A DNA stretch of 46,822 bases from Paraburkholderia dinghuensis (GCF_003837865.1 NZ_RQIS01000027.1:1-46822), one strand, 5' to 3'; numbered from the stretch's first letter, positions 8,077 through 19,063 are shown. The notes: generated by a model from the letters alone, not told the origin. Made by a program: numbers and translations.

Positions 8077-8958
8077 ATGACGACCACCCGCACGATCGAA
8101 CGCATCTTTCCCGCCGTTCGCACCACCGAGGGTGCCGGATTCATCGTCCATCGACCGTTCCCGACGCGGCAGTTGATGGACTTCGATCCGTTCCTGCTCC
8201 TCGACGAAATGGGTCCGACCGACTACGCTCCGGGCGCCGCGAAGGGCGCACCGGATCACCCGCACCGCGGCTTCGAAACCGTCACGTATGTCCTCGAAGG
8301 GCGCTTCGGGCACAAGGATTCGGCGGGACATTCGGGCACGCTTGGCCCTGGCGACGTCCAGTGGATGACCGCCGGCGCAGGCGTCATCCACAGCGAGATG
8401 CCCGACCCCGAATTCGCGCGCAGCGGCGGCCGCATGCACGGCCTGCAGTTGTGGGTGAATCTGCCCGCGCGCGACAAGATGATCGCGCCGCGCTACCAGG
8501 AAATGCCGACCGCGCAGATTCCGGTCGGTCGATCGGCGGACGGCAAAGTCTCGGTGAAAGTGATCGCGGGCGAAGCGCTCGGCGTCAAAGCCGCGATCGA
8601 AACGCGCACGCCGATTCTTTACCAGCACTTCACGATCGCACCGGGCGGACGCGTCGAGCAGACTGTGCCGCGCAACTGGCGCGTGTTCGCCTATGGTCTC
8701 GCGGGCACCGGGCGCTACGGGCCTGGCGGCGAGCGTATCGAGGCGCAGCAGATGGTCGCGTTCGCCAACGACGGCGACTCGATCGTGCTCGCCGCACCGG
8801 ACGATGCAACGGAGGCGCTGGAAGTGTTGCTGATTGGCGGCGAACCGCTCAACGAGCCGGTCGTCCGCTATGGCCCGTTCGTGATGAATACGGAACAGGA
8901 AATCCGCCAGGCCGTGCTCGACTACCAGGCCGGGCGTATGGGACACATCGCGCACTGA
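8077..8958 (+). CDS. Pirin-family cupin protein
   Basis: A 293-residue two-cupin protein. The N-terminal cupin carries the metal-binding pattern HPHRGFETVTYVLEG and a downstream HSEMP element, as in pirin/YhhW proteins; some of these have quercetin 2,3-dioxygenase activity. ATG 8077 follows GGAGG at ideal spacing; the GTG at 8068 overlaps that site and is less likely. It is divergent from the LysR gene and followed by an OsmC gene, which suggests a redox or electrophile response. Confidence 0.92.
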   Translation: MTTTRTIERIFPAVRTTEGAGFIVHRPFPTRQLMDFDPFLLLDEMGPTDYAPGAAKGAPDHPHRGFETVTYVLEGRFGHKDSAGHSGTLGPGDVQWMTAGAGVIHSEMPDPEFARSGGRMHGLQLWVNLPARDKMIAPRYQEMPTAQIPVGRSADGKVSVKVIAGEALGVKAAIETRTPILYQHFTIAPGGRVEQTVPRNWRVFAYGLAGTGRYGPGGERIEAQQMVAFANDGDSIVLAAPDDATEALEVLLIGGEPLNEPVVRYGPFVMNTEQEIRQAVLDYQAGRMGHIAH

Positions 8959-9120
8959 CGCGATACTTGCGGCGCGGCGATGCTGCATTGCAGTGCCACG
9001 CCGTTCCTCCCGCGGTTCCTCAGATACTTCCCACAGCTTTTTCGGCTTTCCGTCACAATATGGCCTCAAGGGACGCGCAGCGTCCCGCCCCTATCAGCCC
9101 GTACTGTCCGTGAGGAGCGC

Positions 9121-9519
9121 ATGGCCGAACCCGCCGTCATTGCCCACATCGGCTCGACCGACTACCAGGTTCAATTCAACGATGGCACCCACACGTGGGT
9201 CGCCGACGAACCCGCCTCGCTCGGCGGCGGCGACAGCGGTCCGACGCCGTTCTCGCTCCTGCTTTCGAGCCTCGGCGCCTGCACGTCGATCACGCTCAAG
9301 ATGTACGCAAAGCGCAAGGAATGGCCGCTCGAAGGCGTGCGCGTCAAGCTCTCGATGGAAAACGGCGACTCCGGCGCAACCATCGACCGCCAGATCGCGC
9401 TCGACGGCGCACTCACGAGTGAACAGCGAGAGCGTCTGCTGCAGATCGCGAACGTATGCCCAGTCCACAAGATCCTCACCCAGTCGGTAACGATCCGCTC
9501 GGGTCTGGTGGCCGCGTGA
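9121..9519 (+). CDS. OsmC-family peroxiredoxin-like protein
   Basis: A 132-residue OsmC/Ohr-type protein. The two family cysteines are present, in LGACTSITLKMYAKRK (about residue 59) and NVCPVHKILTQ (about residue 112). They usually reduce organic hydroperoxides. ATG 9121 follows GAGGAGCGC; the open frame back to 8980 is not needed. It stands between pirin and an SRPBCC gene on the same strand. Confidence 0.9.
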   Translation: MAEPAVIAHIGSTDYQVQFNDGTHTWVADEPASLGGGDSGPTPFSLLLSSLGACTSITLKMYAKRKEWPLEGVRVKLSMENGDSGATIDRQIALDGALTSEQRERLLQIANVCPVHKILTQSVTIRSGLVAA

Positions 9520-9556
9520 GCGGCGCTCACGGACAACGCCACAGGAAGCCTTCGAC

Positions 9557-10042
9557 TTGAATTTCGAACATCTCATCCAGATCAACGACCCACAGAACCC
9601 GCTCGTCCCGACCATGACGCGCGAGCAGTTGTGGGAAGGCCTCGTGCTGCGCGCCGAGCAGCCGCAGCTCTTCGTGCTCGGCCTCGATAGCTGCACGATC
9701 CTCTCGCGCGAGGGCAACAGGCTCGAACGCGAGCTGCACTACGGTCACGCGACGGTGCGCGACCACGTCACGCTCACACCCGGCGTGAGCGTGCGCTACG
9801 ACATCCTCGCGACCGAGGAGCACGTGGGCGGCTCGCTCACGATGACGATCGAAGAGCCCGACGATTCGCAGCTGTTCCTGCGTTTCGAGTACCGCACGAC
9901 GTTGCCCGCCGCCGTTACCGACGACGAACGGCAGACCTCGGAAATCGTGAAGTCGGCGTATCGGGAGTCGGATATCGACACCGTGCGCCTGATTCGCCAG
10001 TTCGTGCTCGGACTCAACGGCCCGGGCGCACTGCCCCATTGA
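9557..10042 (+). CDS. SRPBCC-fold protein (AtaL-like, DUF1857)
   Basis: A 161-residue soluble protein. MNFEHLIQINDP at the N-terminus and the pattern around ILSREGNRLERELHYGHATVRDHV fit the AtaL-like/DUF1857 branch of the START/SRPBCC fold. Its biochemical role is not established. It starts with TTG at 9557 after AGGAAG; there is no in-frame ATG near the conserved N-terminus. It lies 37 bases after the OsmC gene and is probably co-transcribed. Confidence 0.8.
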   Translation: MNFEHLIQINDPQNPLVPTMTREQLWEGLVLRAEQPQLFVLGLDSCTILSREGNRLERELHYGHATVRDHVTLTPGVSVRYDILATEEHVGGSLTMTIEEPDDSQLFLRFEYRTTLPAAVTDDERQTSEIVKSAYRESDIDTVRLIRQFVLGLNGPGALPH

Positions 10043-10179
10043 GCTACTTCACACGTGAGGCGGGCGTCGCGCGGTGAGCGCCCGCTTCGCGTGATAACGC
10101 ACGGCCTCCACACCGCGCTCACCCTGCACACCGCCAAAAACTATCGTTGTACCGAGCCGATGTATATTTCGCAATTGCA

Positions 10180-10198
10180 AATGGGAACGATTATCATT
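10180..10198 (+). promoter_or_regulatory. Fur-like box before hemP
   Basis: The 19-bp dyad AATGGGAACGATTATCATT lies 38 bases before the hemP start. It has the same AATG-N11-CATT shape as the bfd site, and its core matches the site before ftrA. HemP genes are known Fur targets, so an iron-responsive operator is the natural reading. Confidence 0.75.
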
Positions 10199-10236
10199 TA
10201 ATATCACTCCATCGAATCGAGACAGGCACCACGCTC

Positions 10237-10506
10237 ATGACCGACTTCAACCGCTCGTCAACGCTCAGCCTGCGCCGCCCTGGCGGCCCGGCGTCGGGCG
10301 CCACGCGATCGAAACCGGCCGCGCCGACGCAAGCGTGCACGAGTGCGGTAACCGCACCGGCAGGAGCACCAGAAGTTGGCACTGCGTGCGCCGCACTCGA
10401 CAGCACGACACTGCTGCAAGGCCGCAGCGTCGTCGGCATCACGCACAACGGCGAGACGTATCAGCTGCGAGCCACCCGGCTCGGCAAGCTGATCCTCACC
10501 AAGTAG
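10237..10506 (+). CDS. hemP: Hemin uptake protein HemP
   Basis: An 89-residue protein whose last 35 residues carry the HemP signature (LLQGRSVVGITHNGETYQLR, then TRLGKLILTK). The N-terminal half is low-complexity Ala/Pro/Ser. ATG 10237 is chosen because MTDFNRSSTLSLRRP is the usual family start; the frame runs up to 10147 but that would cover the Fur box. HemP proteins act in heme-acquisition control in Burkholderiaceae. Unusually, no heme receptor or hmu transport genes follow; the next genes are the convergent ftr operon. Confidence 0.88.
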   Translation: MTDFNRSSTLSLRRPGGPASGATRSKPAAPTQACTSAVTAPAGAPEVGTACAALDSTTLLQGRSVVGITHNGETYQLRATRLGKLILTK

Positions 10507-10697
10507 TTCGTACCGGGTATTGTGGGGACCGCCTCCTTACGCGAGGCGTTGGGCACTAGCCAGTCACGACGGCCTGCACGCGAGATCTAGACCCCTTCGT
10601 GCAAACATTATTCAAGCCGGCCGTCGCAGCCAGCCACGCCATTTTTTTGTTCTCGCCGTGATACGGACGGCGCCGAAGCCAGGCGCGGCCCGAGCCA

Positions 10698-10731
10698 AAG
10701 GCCGCAGCATTGCCTGCGGCCTTTGCTTTTT
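10698..10731 (+). terminator. Intrinsic terminator downstream of hemP
   Basis: AAAGGCCGCA pairs with TGCGGCCTTT around a short loop, followed by GCTTTTT on the plus strand. It lies between the convergent hemP and GlcG/ftr units and could serve both. About 190 bases between the hemP stop and the hairpin hold no recognisable gene. Confidence 0.75.
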
Positions 10732-10791
10732 CCAGCACTAACCGATGTGCTCGCGTCGCGTAGCGATCACGCGCACCGACCAGGCGACGTT

Positions 10792-11199
10792 TTACTCGAC
10801 GCCGAGCGCTGCGATGCCCGCGCGGGCCACGACTGCGTCCTGATCGGACTTCACACCCGAGACGCCGATCGCACCGATCACATCGCCGTTGACGACGATC
10901 GGCACCCCGCCCTCCAGCATCGCCGTCAGCGGCGCGCTCAGAAAAGCGGTGCGGCCCTGCCGGATGACGTCCTCATAGATCTTGCTTTCGCGACGGCCGA
11001 GCGCTGCGGTGCGGGCCTTCGATGTCGCCATTTCGGCCGTGCCGGGTGACGCGCCGTCGAGGCGGCGCAGCCATAGCAGATGCCCCCCATCATCGACGAT
11101 TGCGATCGTCACGTTCCATTGATTCGTGCGTGCGTGTGCGACGGCCGCATCGCCCATCGTCACAATGTCTTCGTCAGTCAATACCGCCCTGGTTCGCAT
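10792..11199 (-). CDS. GlcG/HbpS-family heme-binding-type protein
   Basis: A 135-residue protein of the GlcG/HbpS (DUF336) fold. Typical elements are VTIAIVDDGGHLLWLRRLDGA, TAEMATSKARTAA and GGVPIVVNGDVIGAIGVSG. Some members bind heme or modulate heme sensing; others have no known role. There is no signal peptide. It lies 30 bases after ftrD on the same strand, so it is probably the last gene of the iron-uptake operon. Confidence 0.85.
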   Translation of the reverse strand: MRTRAVLTDEDIVTMGDAAVAHARTNQWNVTIAIVDDGGHLLWLRRLDGASPGTAEMATSKARTAALGRRESKIYEDVIRQGRTAFLSAPLTAMLEGGVPIVVNGDVIGAIGVSGVKSDQDAVVARAGIAALGVE

Positions 11200-11229
11200 G
11201 GCTTGCTCTCCGATCGGTTGAACCGCCGA

Positions 11230-12648
11230 TCAGTGCGCCCAGCCCCAGAACATGAGCCACCACGCACCGTCGATCACGGCGAGCGCGGCGGCGAAACAGA
11301 GCATCGCGAGACCACGCTGCCAGAGCCGCTGACTGTAGCGGCCCGTCACCCGCCACGCAAGCCAGCCGCTCCACAAATTGAATATGACAAGAATCGCAAT
11401 TCGCGCGGCCGTTGCCCAGTCGAGTTGCACGTGCTCGGCGCGCAGCAGCGCGAGCGTCGTGGCCGAGAGGCCCAGGAACACCCCCGCGCCCGCGAGCGGA
11501 ATCAGCGCCTGGGCGAGGTGATGCAGACGGCGCATCTCGAAGCGTCCGAGCGGCACGCACGCGAGCGCCAGGATGGCGAGGAGCGTCGTGCCGAGAACGA
11601 GTCCGGTCGCGACGATATAGCCGACGATCAGCGTCCCGTCGAGCCACGAAAACACGTCGTTCTGCTCAGGGTAATGCGTCAGCAGGAACCACGGCGCGTT
11701 CGTGTCGAGCGGCCAGGTGATGTCGCGATCGATGAGCCAGCCGGCAATCGACTGCTTCAGATCGACGAACCACGGCGAGCCGCTCCAGTGGAAAGCACCG
11801 ATCGCGATACCGAGCAGACCATAGAGGATGAGCGCCGTATCCCAGCCCTTTGCCTGCCGGTCACCGAGTTCGACGACCTCCTGCGCGGGCGAGCGCCACG
11901 TCAAATCGATGGCATCGCGGTGGCCGGCGCAGCGGCCGCACATGTGGCACGCGGCGGCGCCCTTCATGTTGCGCAGCGGCACGAGCGGCGCGCAATTGAC
12001 GGGAATCACGCGATGTCCGCCGTGCTCGCCGGATTTGTACGAGCGGCGCCAGGCGTCCTCATCGACCTTGTAGTGGAATGGCGCGAGGCGCGCGAGAAGC
12101 GAAAACACCCCGTTGACGGGGCACAGGTAGCGGCACCAGATCCGCTTTTCGCGGCCGTACAGGAAGCCGATCACCATCGCGCCGAGCGTCGAGCCGCCCA
12201 GCACGAGCAGTACCGCTTTCGGATATTGGTAGACGCTCACCATCTGGCCGTAGATAGTCGTCAGTCCAAACGCGACGAACGGCCAGCCGCCCCAGCGCAT
12301 CCAGTGCGGAATCGAACCACCGCGGCCGAAACGACTCGCGAACTCGGTGAGCGCGCCCTCGGGACAGAGCACGCCGCACCACACGCGGCCAAGCATGATC
12401 ATCGACAGCAGCACGAACGGCCACCAGATGCCCCAGAACACGAACTGCGCCGCGAGCGTGAGATTGTTCCAGAGGTGCGCGGTGTCGCCGGGCAGCGGCA
12501 TCACCGCAGGCGCAAGAATCAGGAATGCGTAAACCGCGACGACGATCCACTGCACGCCACGTATCACCGTACCGTGCCGTTGCATCCATAGCCCCACCTG
12601 GGCGAGCTTGCCACGCCTCACGACTGGCTGCGCCGACGCGCAGCTCAC
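11230..12648 (-). CDS. ftrD: FtrD: membrane polyferredoxin of the Ftr iron-uptake system
   Basis: A 472-residue membrane protein of the NapH/FixG-like family. It has two CxxxCP motifs (WCGVLCPEGALTE and WCRYLCPVNGVFS), a further Cys cluster (ACHMCGRCAGH) and many membrane helices. In the Bordetella/Brucella FtrABCD model, FtrD takes electrons from oxidised ferrous iron during import. I place the start at GTG 12648, which overlaps the ftrC stop as GTGA. The open frame continues to 12708, but that part overlaps ftrC and is not family-like. Confidence 0.9.
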   Translation of the reverse strand: MSCASAQPVVRRGKLAQVGLWMQRHGTVIRGVQWIVVAVYAFLILAPAVMPLPGDTAHLWNNLTLAAQFVFWGIWWPFVLLSMIMLGRVWCGVLCPEGALTEFASRFGRGGSIPHWMRWGGWPFVAFGLTTIYGQMVSVYQYPKAVLLVLGGSTLGAMVIGFLYGREKRIWCRYLCPVNGVFSLLARLAPFHYKVDEDAWRRSYKSGEHGGHRVIPVNCAPLVPLRNMKGAAACHMCGRCAGHRDAIDLTWRSPAQEVVELGDRQAKGWDTALILYGLLGIAIGAFHWSGSPWFVDLKQSIAGWLIDRDITWPLDTNAPWFLLTHYPEQNDVFSWLDGTLIVGYIVATGLVLGTTLLAILALACVPLGRFEMRRLHHLAQALIPLAGAGVFLGLSATTLALLRAEHVQLDWATAARIAILVIFNLWSGWLAWRVTGRYSQRLWQRGLAMLCFAAALAVIDGAWWLMFWGWAH

Positions 12649-13490
12649 GCGGCCCGCCTCTTGCCGATCGCCGCCGCACGGCCATTCGCGCGACGCACGA
12701 GGAGCCACACGACACCCCAGTACGCGGCAAACGCGATCACGTTCATGAGCGCCGGGTGCGCACGATAGCCGGTGAGCGTCGCCACGAGCGAGCCGAAGGT
12801 GCTCGAATCGTCAAGCAGTGCGGACGCATTCCACACCTGGTCGATGAGGGTCGGCAAGATTTCCTTGTCGATCAGTTTGTCGACGCCGGTCTGGAACAGG
12901 CCCGCGCCGAGCAGGAGCAGCATGATCTCCGTGACGCGGAAGAAGTGGCGCCACGAAAACACCTTGCCGCCCAGCTGCAGAACGTAGAACGTGAGGAACG
13001 CGAGCGCGAGGCCGATCGCCACCGCGAGATACTGGCTTACGTCGACGTGGCCCGACTGGCCGAAGCCGAGGCCATAGAGGAAGATCACCGTCTCGCTGCC
13101 CTCGCGCGCAATGGCGAGCGCAACGAGCGCCGTCACGCCCCACCATTTCGCGTCGCGCGCACTCGCTTCGAGCGAATGTTCCATTTCGCGCTTGAGCGTG
13201 CGCCCGTGCTGCTTCATCCACAGCACCATCTGCACGATCAGCACGCAGGCGACGAGCACCATCGCAGTCTGGAAGTAGTCCTGCGCGTCGCCCGAAAGCA
13301 CTTCGGTGAATCCCACCAACGCTGCGCCCAGTGCGACTGCCGCGAGCACACCGAGCGCGACGCCGCCCCACAAGTACGGCAAACCGCGCCGCGCGCCGGC
13401 ATCGCCGTTCTTCAGCCACGCGTAGAGAATGCCGACGACGAGCAGCGCTTCGACGCTCTCCCGCCACACGACGAACATCACCTGTCCCAT
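12645..13490 (-). CDS. ftrC: FtrC: FTR1-family iron permease
   Basis: A 281-residue inner-membrane permease with about seven helices. Both REXXE iron-translocation motifs are present: RESVE at residues 10-14 and REGSE in the middle (AIAREGSETVIFLYG). Together with FtrA, FtrB and FtrD it forms a high-affinity ferrous-iron importer. Its stop overlaps the ftrD start by 4 nt, and ftrB ends 37 bases upstream. Confidence 0.95.
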   Translation of the reverse strand: MGQVMFVVWRESVEALLVVGILYAWLKNGDAGARRGLPYLWGGVALGVLAAVALGAALVGFTEVLSGDAQDYFQTAMVLVACVLIVQMVLWMKQHGRTLKREMEHSLEASARDAKWWGVTALVALAIAREGSETVIFLYGLGFGQSGHVDVSQYLAVAIGLALAFLTFYVLQLGGKVFSWRHFFRVTEIMLLLLGAGLFQTGVDKLIDKEILPTLIDQVWNASALLDDSSTFGSLVATLTGYRAHPALMNVIAFAAYWGVVWLLVRRANGRAAAIGKRRAA

Positions 13491-13527
13491 TCGAACCCTC
13501 CTGCTGGCGACACGAATTCCGCCGCGA

Positions 13528-13884
13528 TCACTTCGCCACGATCAGGCCTTGCGCCTGCTGGTGGAAATCGTCGAAAAACTTGTATTCGCCCGGATCGAGC
13601 GGCGCGATCACGACGAACGACTCCGCACCCGGCGCCAGGACCTTCTCCTTGCGCAACTGGACGCTTTCGAACTCGGCCGCGCCCTTACCCGTGTTGCGCA
13701 CGTCGATCTTGATGCGCTTGCCCGCGGGAACATCGATGCGCGTCGGGTTCAGCTTGCCGTCGGTCATTTCGAGCTTGAACGTCGGCAGATCCTCTGCGTG
13801 TGCGGCCTGCGCAAACAACCCGGCGACCGGGGCAACCAGCGCCGCAGCGAGCGCGAGCCCGGCAATCTTCCTTGTTCCAGTCAT
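13528..13884 (-). CDS. ftrB: FtrB: periplasmic cupredoxin
   Basis: A 118-residue protein with a signal peptide (about 1-30, ending AAHA) and one cupredoxin-like domain ending FFDDFHQQAQG. In the Ftr system this protein is thought to oxidise Fe2+ for passage through FtrC. It sits between ftrA and ftrC on the same strand. Confidence 0.9.
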   Translation of the reverse strand: MTGTRKIAGLALAAALVAPVAGLFAQAAHAEDLPTFKLEMTDGKLNPTRIDVPAGKRIKIDVRNTGKGAAEFESVQLRKEKVLAPGAESFVVIAPLDPGEYKFFDDFHQQAQGLIVAK

Positions 13885-13989
13885 TCGTTGTTCCTGCTTT
13901 TGTTACTGCTCGTCCTGCGTTTTCAGGCGGCGGCGTCGCGCTCCAGACGCCACGCCGCACTCCCCGCTCATTAGCCGCTCAGTTACAAC

Positions 13990-14538
13990 TCAGTAGCCGC
14001 CCTTCTTGCCGATGCCCGCGAACGGGAAATCGTATTCGAGCGTGATCGGCTTGAACCACGGACCCACGCCGGTTTCCTTGTCGACGTGACGGCCAAACGC
14101 CATGTGGCCCGACTGCATCGGTGCCTCTACGATCAGCTTCAGGTGATACTTGCCCGGACCCGCGAGCTTGACGTTGTCGCCATAGTGCGGGCCATCGTCC
14201 GCGACCATCGGCATGAGGTCACCCTTTTGCACGTAGCTCGAACCCGGCTTCGTCAGCTCGTAGCGAACCTGCAGGTACGGCATCCAGTCGCCCTCGGCAA
14301 AGCCGGTCGGGTTGCCCTTGACCGCGTGGATGTCGCTTTCGAGGTGGATATCGGAGTCCGAGGCCTTGCGCATCATGCCTTCCGGATCCATGGTGATCGG
14401 CTGCAGGTAGACCGCGCCGATTTCCATGCCGCCCTGAATCTGTTGTTTGCCGATCGGGTATTCGGCCGCGCTGGCTGCACAGGCAGCCGTCGCGGCGGCG
14501 ATCAGCGTCATGCCGCGCAAAAGGGAGTGAATCCGCAT
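13990..14538 (-). CDS. ftrA: FtrA: periplasmic P19-type iron-binding protein
   Basis: A 182-residue protein with a signal peptide ending near SAAEYPIG. The mature part matches P19/Tp34-family proteins (GMEIGAVYLQPI, HLESDIHAVKGN, then GHMAFGRHVDKETG). P19 binds copper and ferrous iron in the periplasm. It is the first gene of the operon. A Fur-like dyad lies 64 bases upstream. Confidence 0.93.
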   Translation of the reverse strand: MRIHSLLRGMTLIAAATAACAASAAEYPIGKQQIQGGMEIGAVYLQPITMDPEGMMRKASDSDIHLESDIHAVKGNPTGFAEGDWMPYLQVRYELTKPGSSYVQKGDLMPMVADDGPHYGDNVKLAGPGKYHLKLIVEAPMQSGHMAFGRHVDKETGVGPWFKPITLEYDFPFAGIGKKGGY

Positions 14539-14847
14539 CGAAACTCCTGATTGTTATGGGAGATACAAAGCCACCAAAGGCACAATAACGATGTAAACGT
14601 TAATGCGAACGATTCGCACTATGGTGTGGAGTGTAGCACCGATACGGCGCCATAACAAAGACGTGTTCGCGTAAGGCCTTAGGGTGAAAGGGTCTTGTGC
14701 GACGAGGCTCGGGCGCGAAGCGCCGTCTTGTGGTCTGAAGAAAGGGGAATCGGACGTCCTGCCTGAGACGCCCGTTGGCGGCACGGGTGGTCGAGTGCGG
14801 GCGGCCTGTGCGCGCCGCCCGCCTGCTCCCGCCCCGCGCAGAACAGC
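14539..14847. other. Upstream region of ftrA and 3' flank of uvrB
   Basis: This 309-base stretch lies between tandem minus-strand genes. The part near ftrA is AT-rich and carries the Fur-like site. The part near uvrB is GC-rich. No clear uvrB terminator or small gene was found. Confidence 0.6.
14602..14620 (-). promoter_or_regulatory. Fur-like operator of the ftr operon
   Basis: AATGCGAACGATTCGCACT contains the perfect inverted repeat TGCGAA-CGA-TTCGCA (14604-14618). It shares the core GAACGATT and the AATG...CAYT shape with the hemP site. Its place before ftrA, and the known iron control of Ftr systems, support Fur, but a different dyad-binding repressor is possible. Confidence 0.65.
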
Positions 14848-16929
<2,082 letters not shown>

Positions 16930-17370
16930 GGGGCGACATCCTCTGCCAGGAGCAAACGACTATTCTAGCGTCTTGCCGCTGGCAAAGCCGGGGGTGGGAT
17001 CGGGCGGGAATCGGGACCGAGGTGGCACGAAAACGGGCCTGGAACGAATGGGCTGCAGCGCGCAGGCAGGCGATCGCGCCGGGCGTGCGGCGCTCGGACG
17101 ACCGTTTCCAGGGTCCGGTCCACGCTTGTCGCCCCGGCGAACAGCAAGCGGACGACACCGGTCCCGGGAAATGTGCAGCAGCGCCCCCCTGCAAAACGCG
17201 CCCGAAAACCGCGCAATCCGACCGCCACGGGCGAAAACGATTCACAGATTCGCTACAATAGCGAGTTGCGTGGCCGGCCGGCTGCGTCGCCCGGATTACA
17301 TATCGCGGCGGCGCATAAGCCAGCGCAAGCGGCCAACAGAGTGTCCATCCCTGACTATTGCCGAACCATC
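16930..17370. other. Divergent promoter region between uvrB and the aminotransferase gene
   Basis: These 441 bases hold the promoters of two divergent genes. A TACAAT at 17254-17259 is a plausible -10 for the plus-strand gene, with only a poor -35 (GCGAAA) 17 bases upstream. The rest is GC-rich. No CTGT-N8-ACAG site and no small gene were found. Confidence 0.45.
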
Positions 17371-18570
17371 ATGTCCCTTTTCTCCGCTGTCGAACTCGCC
17401 CCTCGCGACCCGATCCTGGGTCTGAACGAAGCCTATAACGCCGATGCCCGCACCAACAAGGTGAACCTCGGCGTAGGCGTCTACACCAACGAGGAAGGCA
17501 AGATTCCGCTGCTGCGCGCGGTTCGTGACGCCGAAAAGGCCCGCGTCGAAGCGGGGCTGCCGCGCGGCTATCTGCCGATCGAAGGTCTCGCCGCCTACGA
17601 CGCTGCCGTGCAAAAGCTGCTGCTCGGCGACGACTCGCCGCTCATCGCTGCCGGCCGCGTCGTGACGGCGCAGGCGCTGGGCGGCACGGGCGCGCTGAAG
17701 ATCGGTGCCGACTTCCTCAAGCGTGTGAACCCGAACGCGAAGGTCGCCATCAGCGACCCGAGCTGGGAAAACCATCGTGCCCTGTTCGAAAGCGCGGGCT
17801 TCGAAGTCATTGCGTACCCGTACTACGACGCGCAGACCAACGGCGTGAACTTCGAAGGCATGCTGAGCGCGCTGAACGGCTACGCCGCGGGCACGGTCAT
17901 CGTGCTGCACGCGTGCTGCCACAACCCGACCGGCGTGGACCTGACCGTCGACCAGTGGAAGCAGGTCATCGAAGTCGTGAAGGCGCGCAACCTCGTGCCG
18001 TTCCTCGACATCGCCTACCAGGGCTTCGGTGACGGCATCGCGGAAGACGGCGAAGTCGTGCGCCTCTTCGCTGCTTCGGAACTGAACGTGTTCGTCTCGT
18101 CGTCGTTCTCGAAGTCGTTCTCGCTGTACGGCGAGCGCGTCGGCGCGCTGTCGATCATCACGAACAGCAAGGAAGAATCGGCGCGCGTGCTCTCGCAGCT
18201 CAAGCGCGTGATCCGCACGAACTACTCGAACCCGCCGACGCATGGCGGCTCGGTAGTCGCAGCGGTCCTCGGCTCGCCGGAACTGCGCGCGCTGTGGGAA
18301 AACGAACTGGGCGAAATGCGCAATCGCATCCGTGCAATGCGCACGGGTCTCGTCGAGCGTCTGACGGCCGCTGGCGTCGACCGCGACTTCAACTTCATCA
18401 ACGTGCAGCGCGGTATGTTCTCGTACTCGGGCCTGACGGCGGCGCAAGTGGACCGTCTGCGCGAAGAGTTCGGCATCTACGCCGTGAGCACGGGCCGCAT
18501 CTGCGTGGCCGCGCTGAACATGCGCAATCTCGACGTCGTGGCTAGCGCCGTCGCGCAAGTGCTCAAGTAA
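17371..18570 (+). CDS. tyrB: Class I aromatic/aspartate aminotransferase
   Basis: A 399-residue PLP enzyme of the AspC/TyrB subgroup. The Schiff-base lysine is K248 in SSSFSKSFSLYGERVGAL; HNPTGVDLT and the C-terminal SYSGL region are also present. It moves amino groups between aspartate or aromatic amino acids and 2-oxoglutarate. Sequence alone does not separate tyrB from aspC, so the symbol is tentative. ATG 17371 is the family start; the frame extends to 17173, but that part overlaps the promoter. Confidence 0.9.
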   Translation: MSLFSAVELAPRDPILGLNEAYNADARTNKVNLGVGVYTNEEGKIPLLRAVRDAEKARVEAGLPRGYLPIEGLAAYDAAVQKLLLGDDSPLIAAGRVVTAQALGGTGALKIGADFLKRVNPNAKVAISDPSWENHRALFESAGFEVIAYPYYDAQTNGVNFEGMLSALNGYAAGTVIVLHACCHNPTGVDLTVDQWKQVIEVVKARNLVPFLDIAYQGFGDGIAEDGEVVRLFAASELNVFVSSSFSKSFSLYGERVGALSIITNSKEESARVLSQLKRVIRTNYSNPPTHGGSVVAAVLGSPELRALWENELGEMRNRIRAMRTGLVERLTAAGVDRDFNFINVQRGMFSYSGLTAAQVDRLREEFGIYAVSTGRICVAALNMRNLDVVASAVAQVLK

Positions 18571-18629
18571 GCAGCCTTGAACACGTGCCGCTTTAGTGGG
18601 CGGCGCGTGGCTTCGCTGCCGGAATGATT

Positions 18630-18665
18630 ACGGCGCCCGTCTGAACGACGGGCGCCGTTTTTGTT
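18630..18665 (+). terminator. Intrinsic terminator of the aminotransferase gene
   Basis: A perfect 12-bp stem (ACGGCGCCCGTC with GACGGGCGCCGT, loop TGAAC) is followed by TTTTGTTT. It lies 60 bases after the stop codon. Confidence 0.93.
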
Positions 18666-18721
18666 TGACGAACGGGCGATGAAATCACTGCGAGAACACA
18701 TTCGCCCCCCAACATCGCTGC

Positions 18722-19063
18722 TCAATCAACGATAAAGAGCCTGGCGCCCGTCCTCGTAAAGGATTGGTGTGGCTCGGCGTTGTCACCAACCTGGTAACTC
18801 ATTCCCGCCGTCAAAACGAACTTCCGCCCATCTTCGAGCGTCGTTTCCAGTTCGCCTTCCATGCAGAAGAGAATATGACCTTTTTGGCACCAATGGTCCG
18901 CGAGGTAGCCGGGAGTGTATTCCACCATCCGCACGCGGATCTGATCCGGCTTCTCACCGAAATACCGCGTGCGCCAGTAAGCCACGCCCGTTTCCCCCAG
19001 GTGCTCCGTTCTTTCGACTTCCGCCCAGTTGGTTGTGCCAAACGCAAATGCATCCATTTTCAT
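18722..19063 (-). CDS. DHCW-motif cupin protein
   Basis: A 113-residue single-domain cupin. The core (YLADHWCQKGHILFCMEGELE) carries the Asp-His-Trp-Cys pattern of this small family, whose substrate is unknown. ATG 19063 (MKMDAFAFG) is used because GGAGG precedes it by 7 nt; the frame runs on to 19087. It stands alone between convergent and tandem neighbours. The 184 bases upstream hold no recognised gene. Confidence 0.85.
   Translation of the reverse strand: MKMDAFAFGTTNWAEVERTEHLGETGVAYWRTRYFGEKPDQIRVRMVEYTPGYLADHWCQKGHILFCMEGELETTLEDGRKFVLTAGMSYQVGDNAEPHQSFTRTGARLFIVD

Noticed and set aside
11080..12591. 503-codon plus-strand frame opposite ftrD
   Set aside because: Rich in Arg, Glu and His with no family features; the opposite strand encodes FtrD with its Cys motifs.
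16930..17170. Possible LexA box upstream of uvrB
   Set aside because: uvrB is SOS-controlled in some bacteria, but no CTGT-N8-ACAG match was found here.
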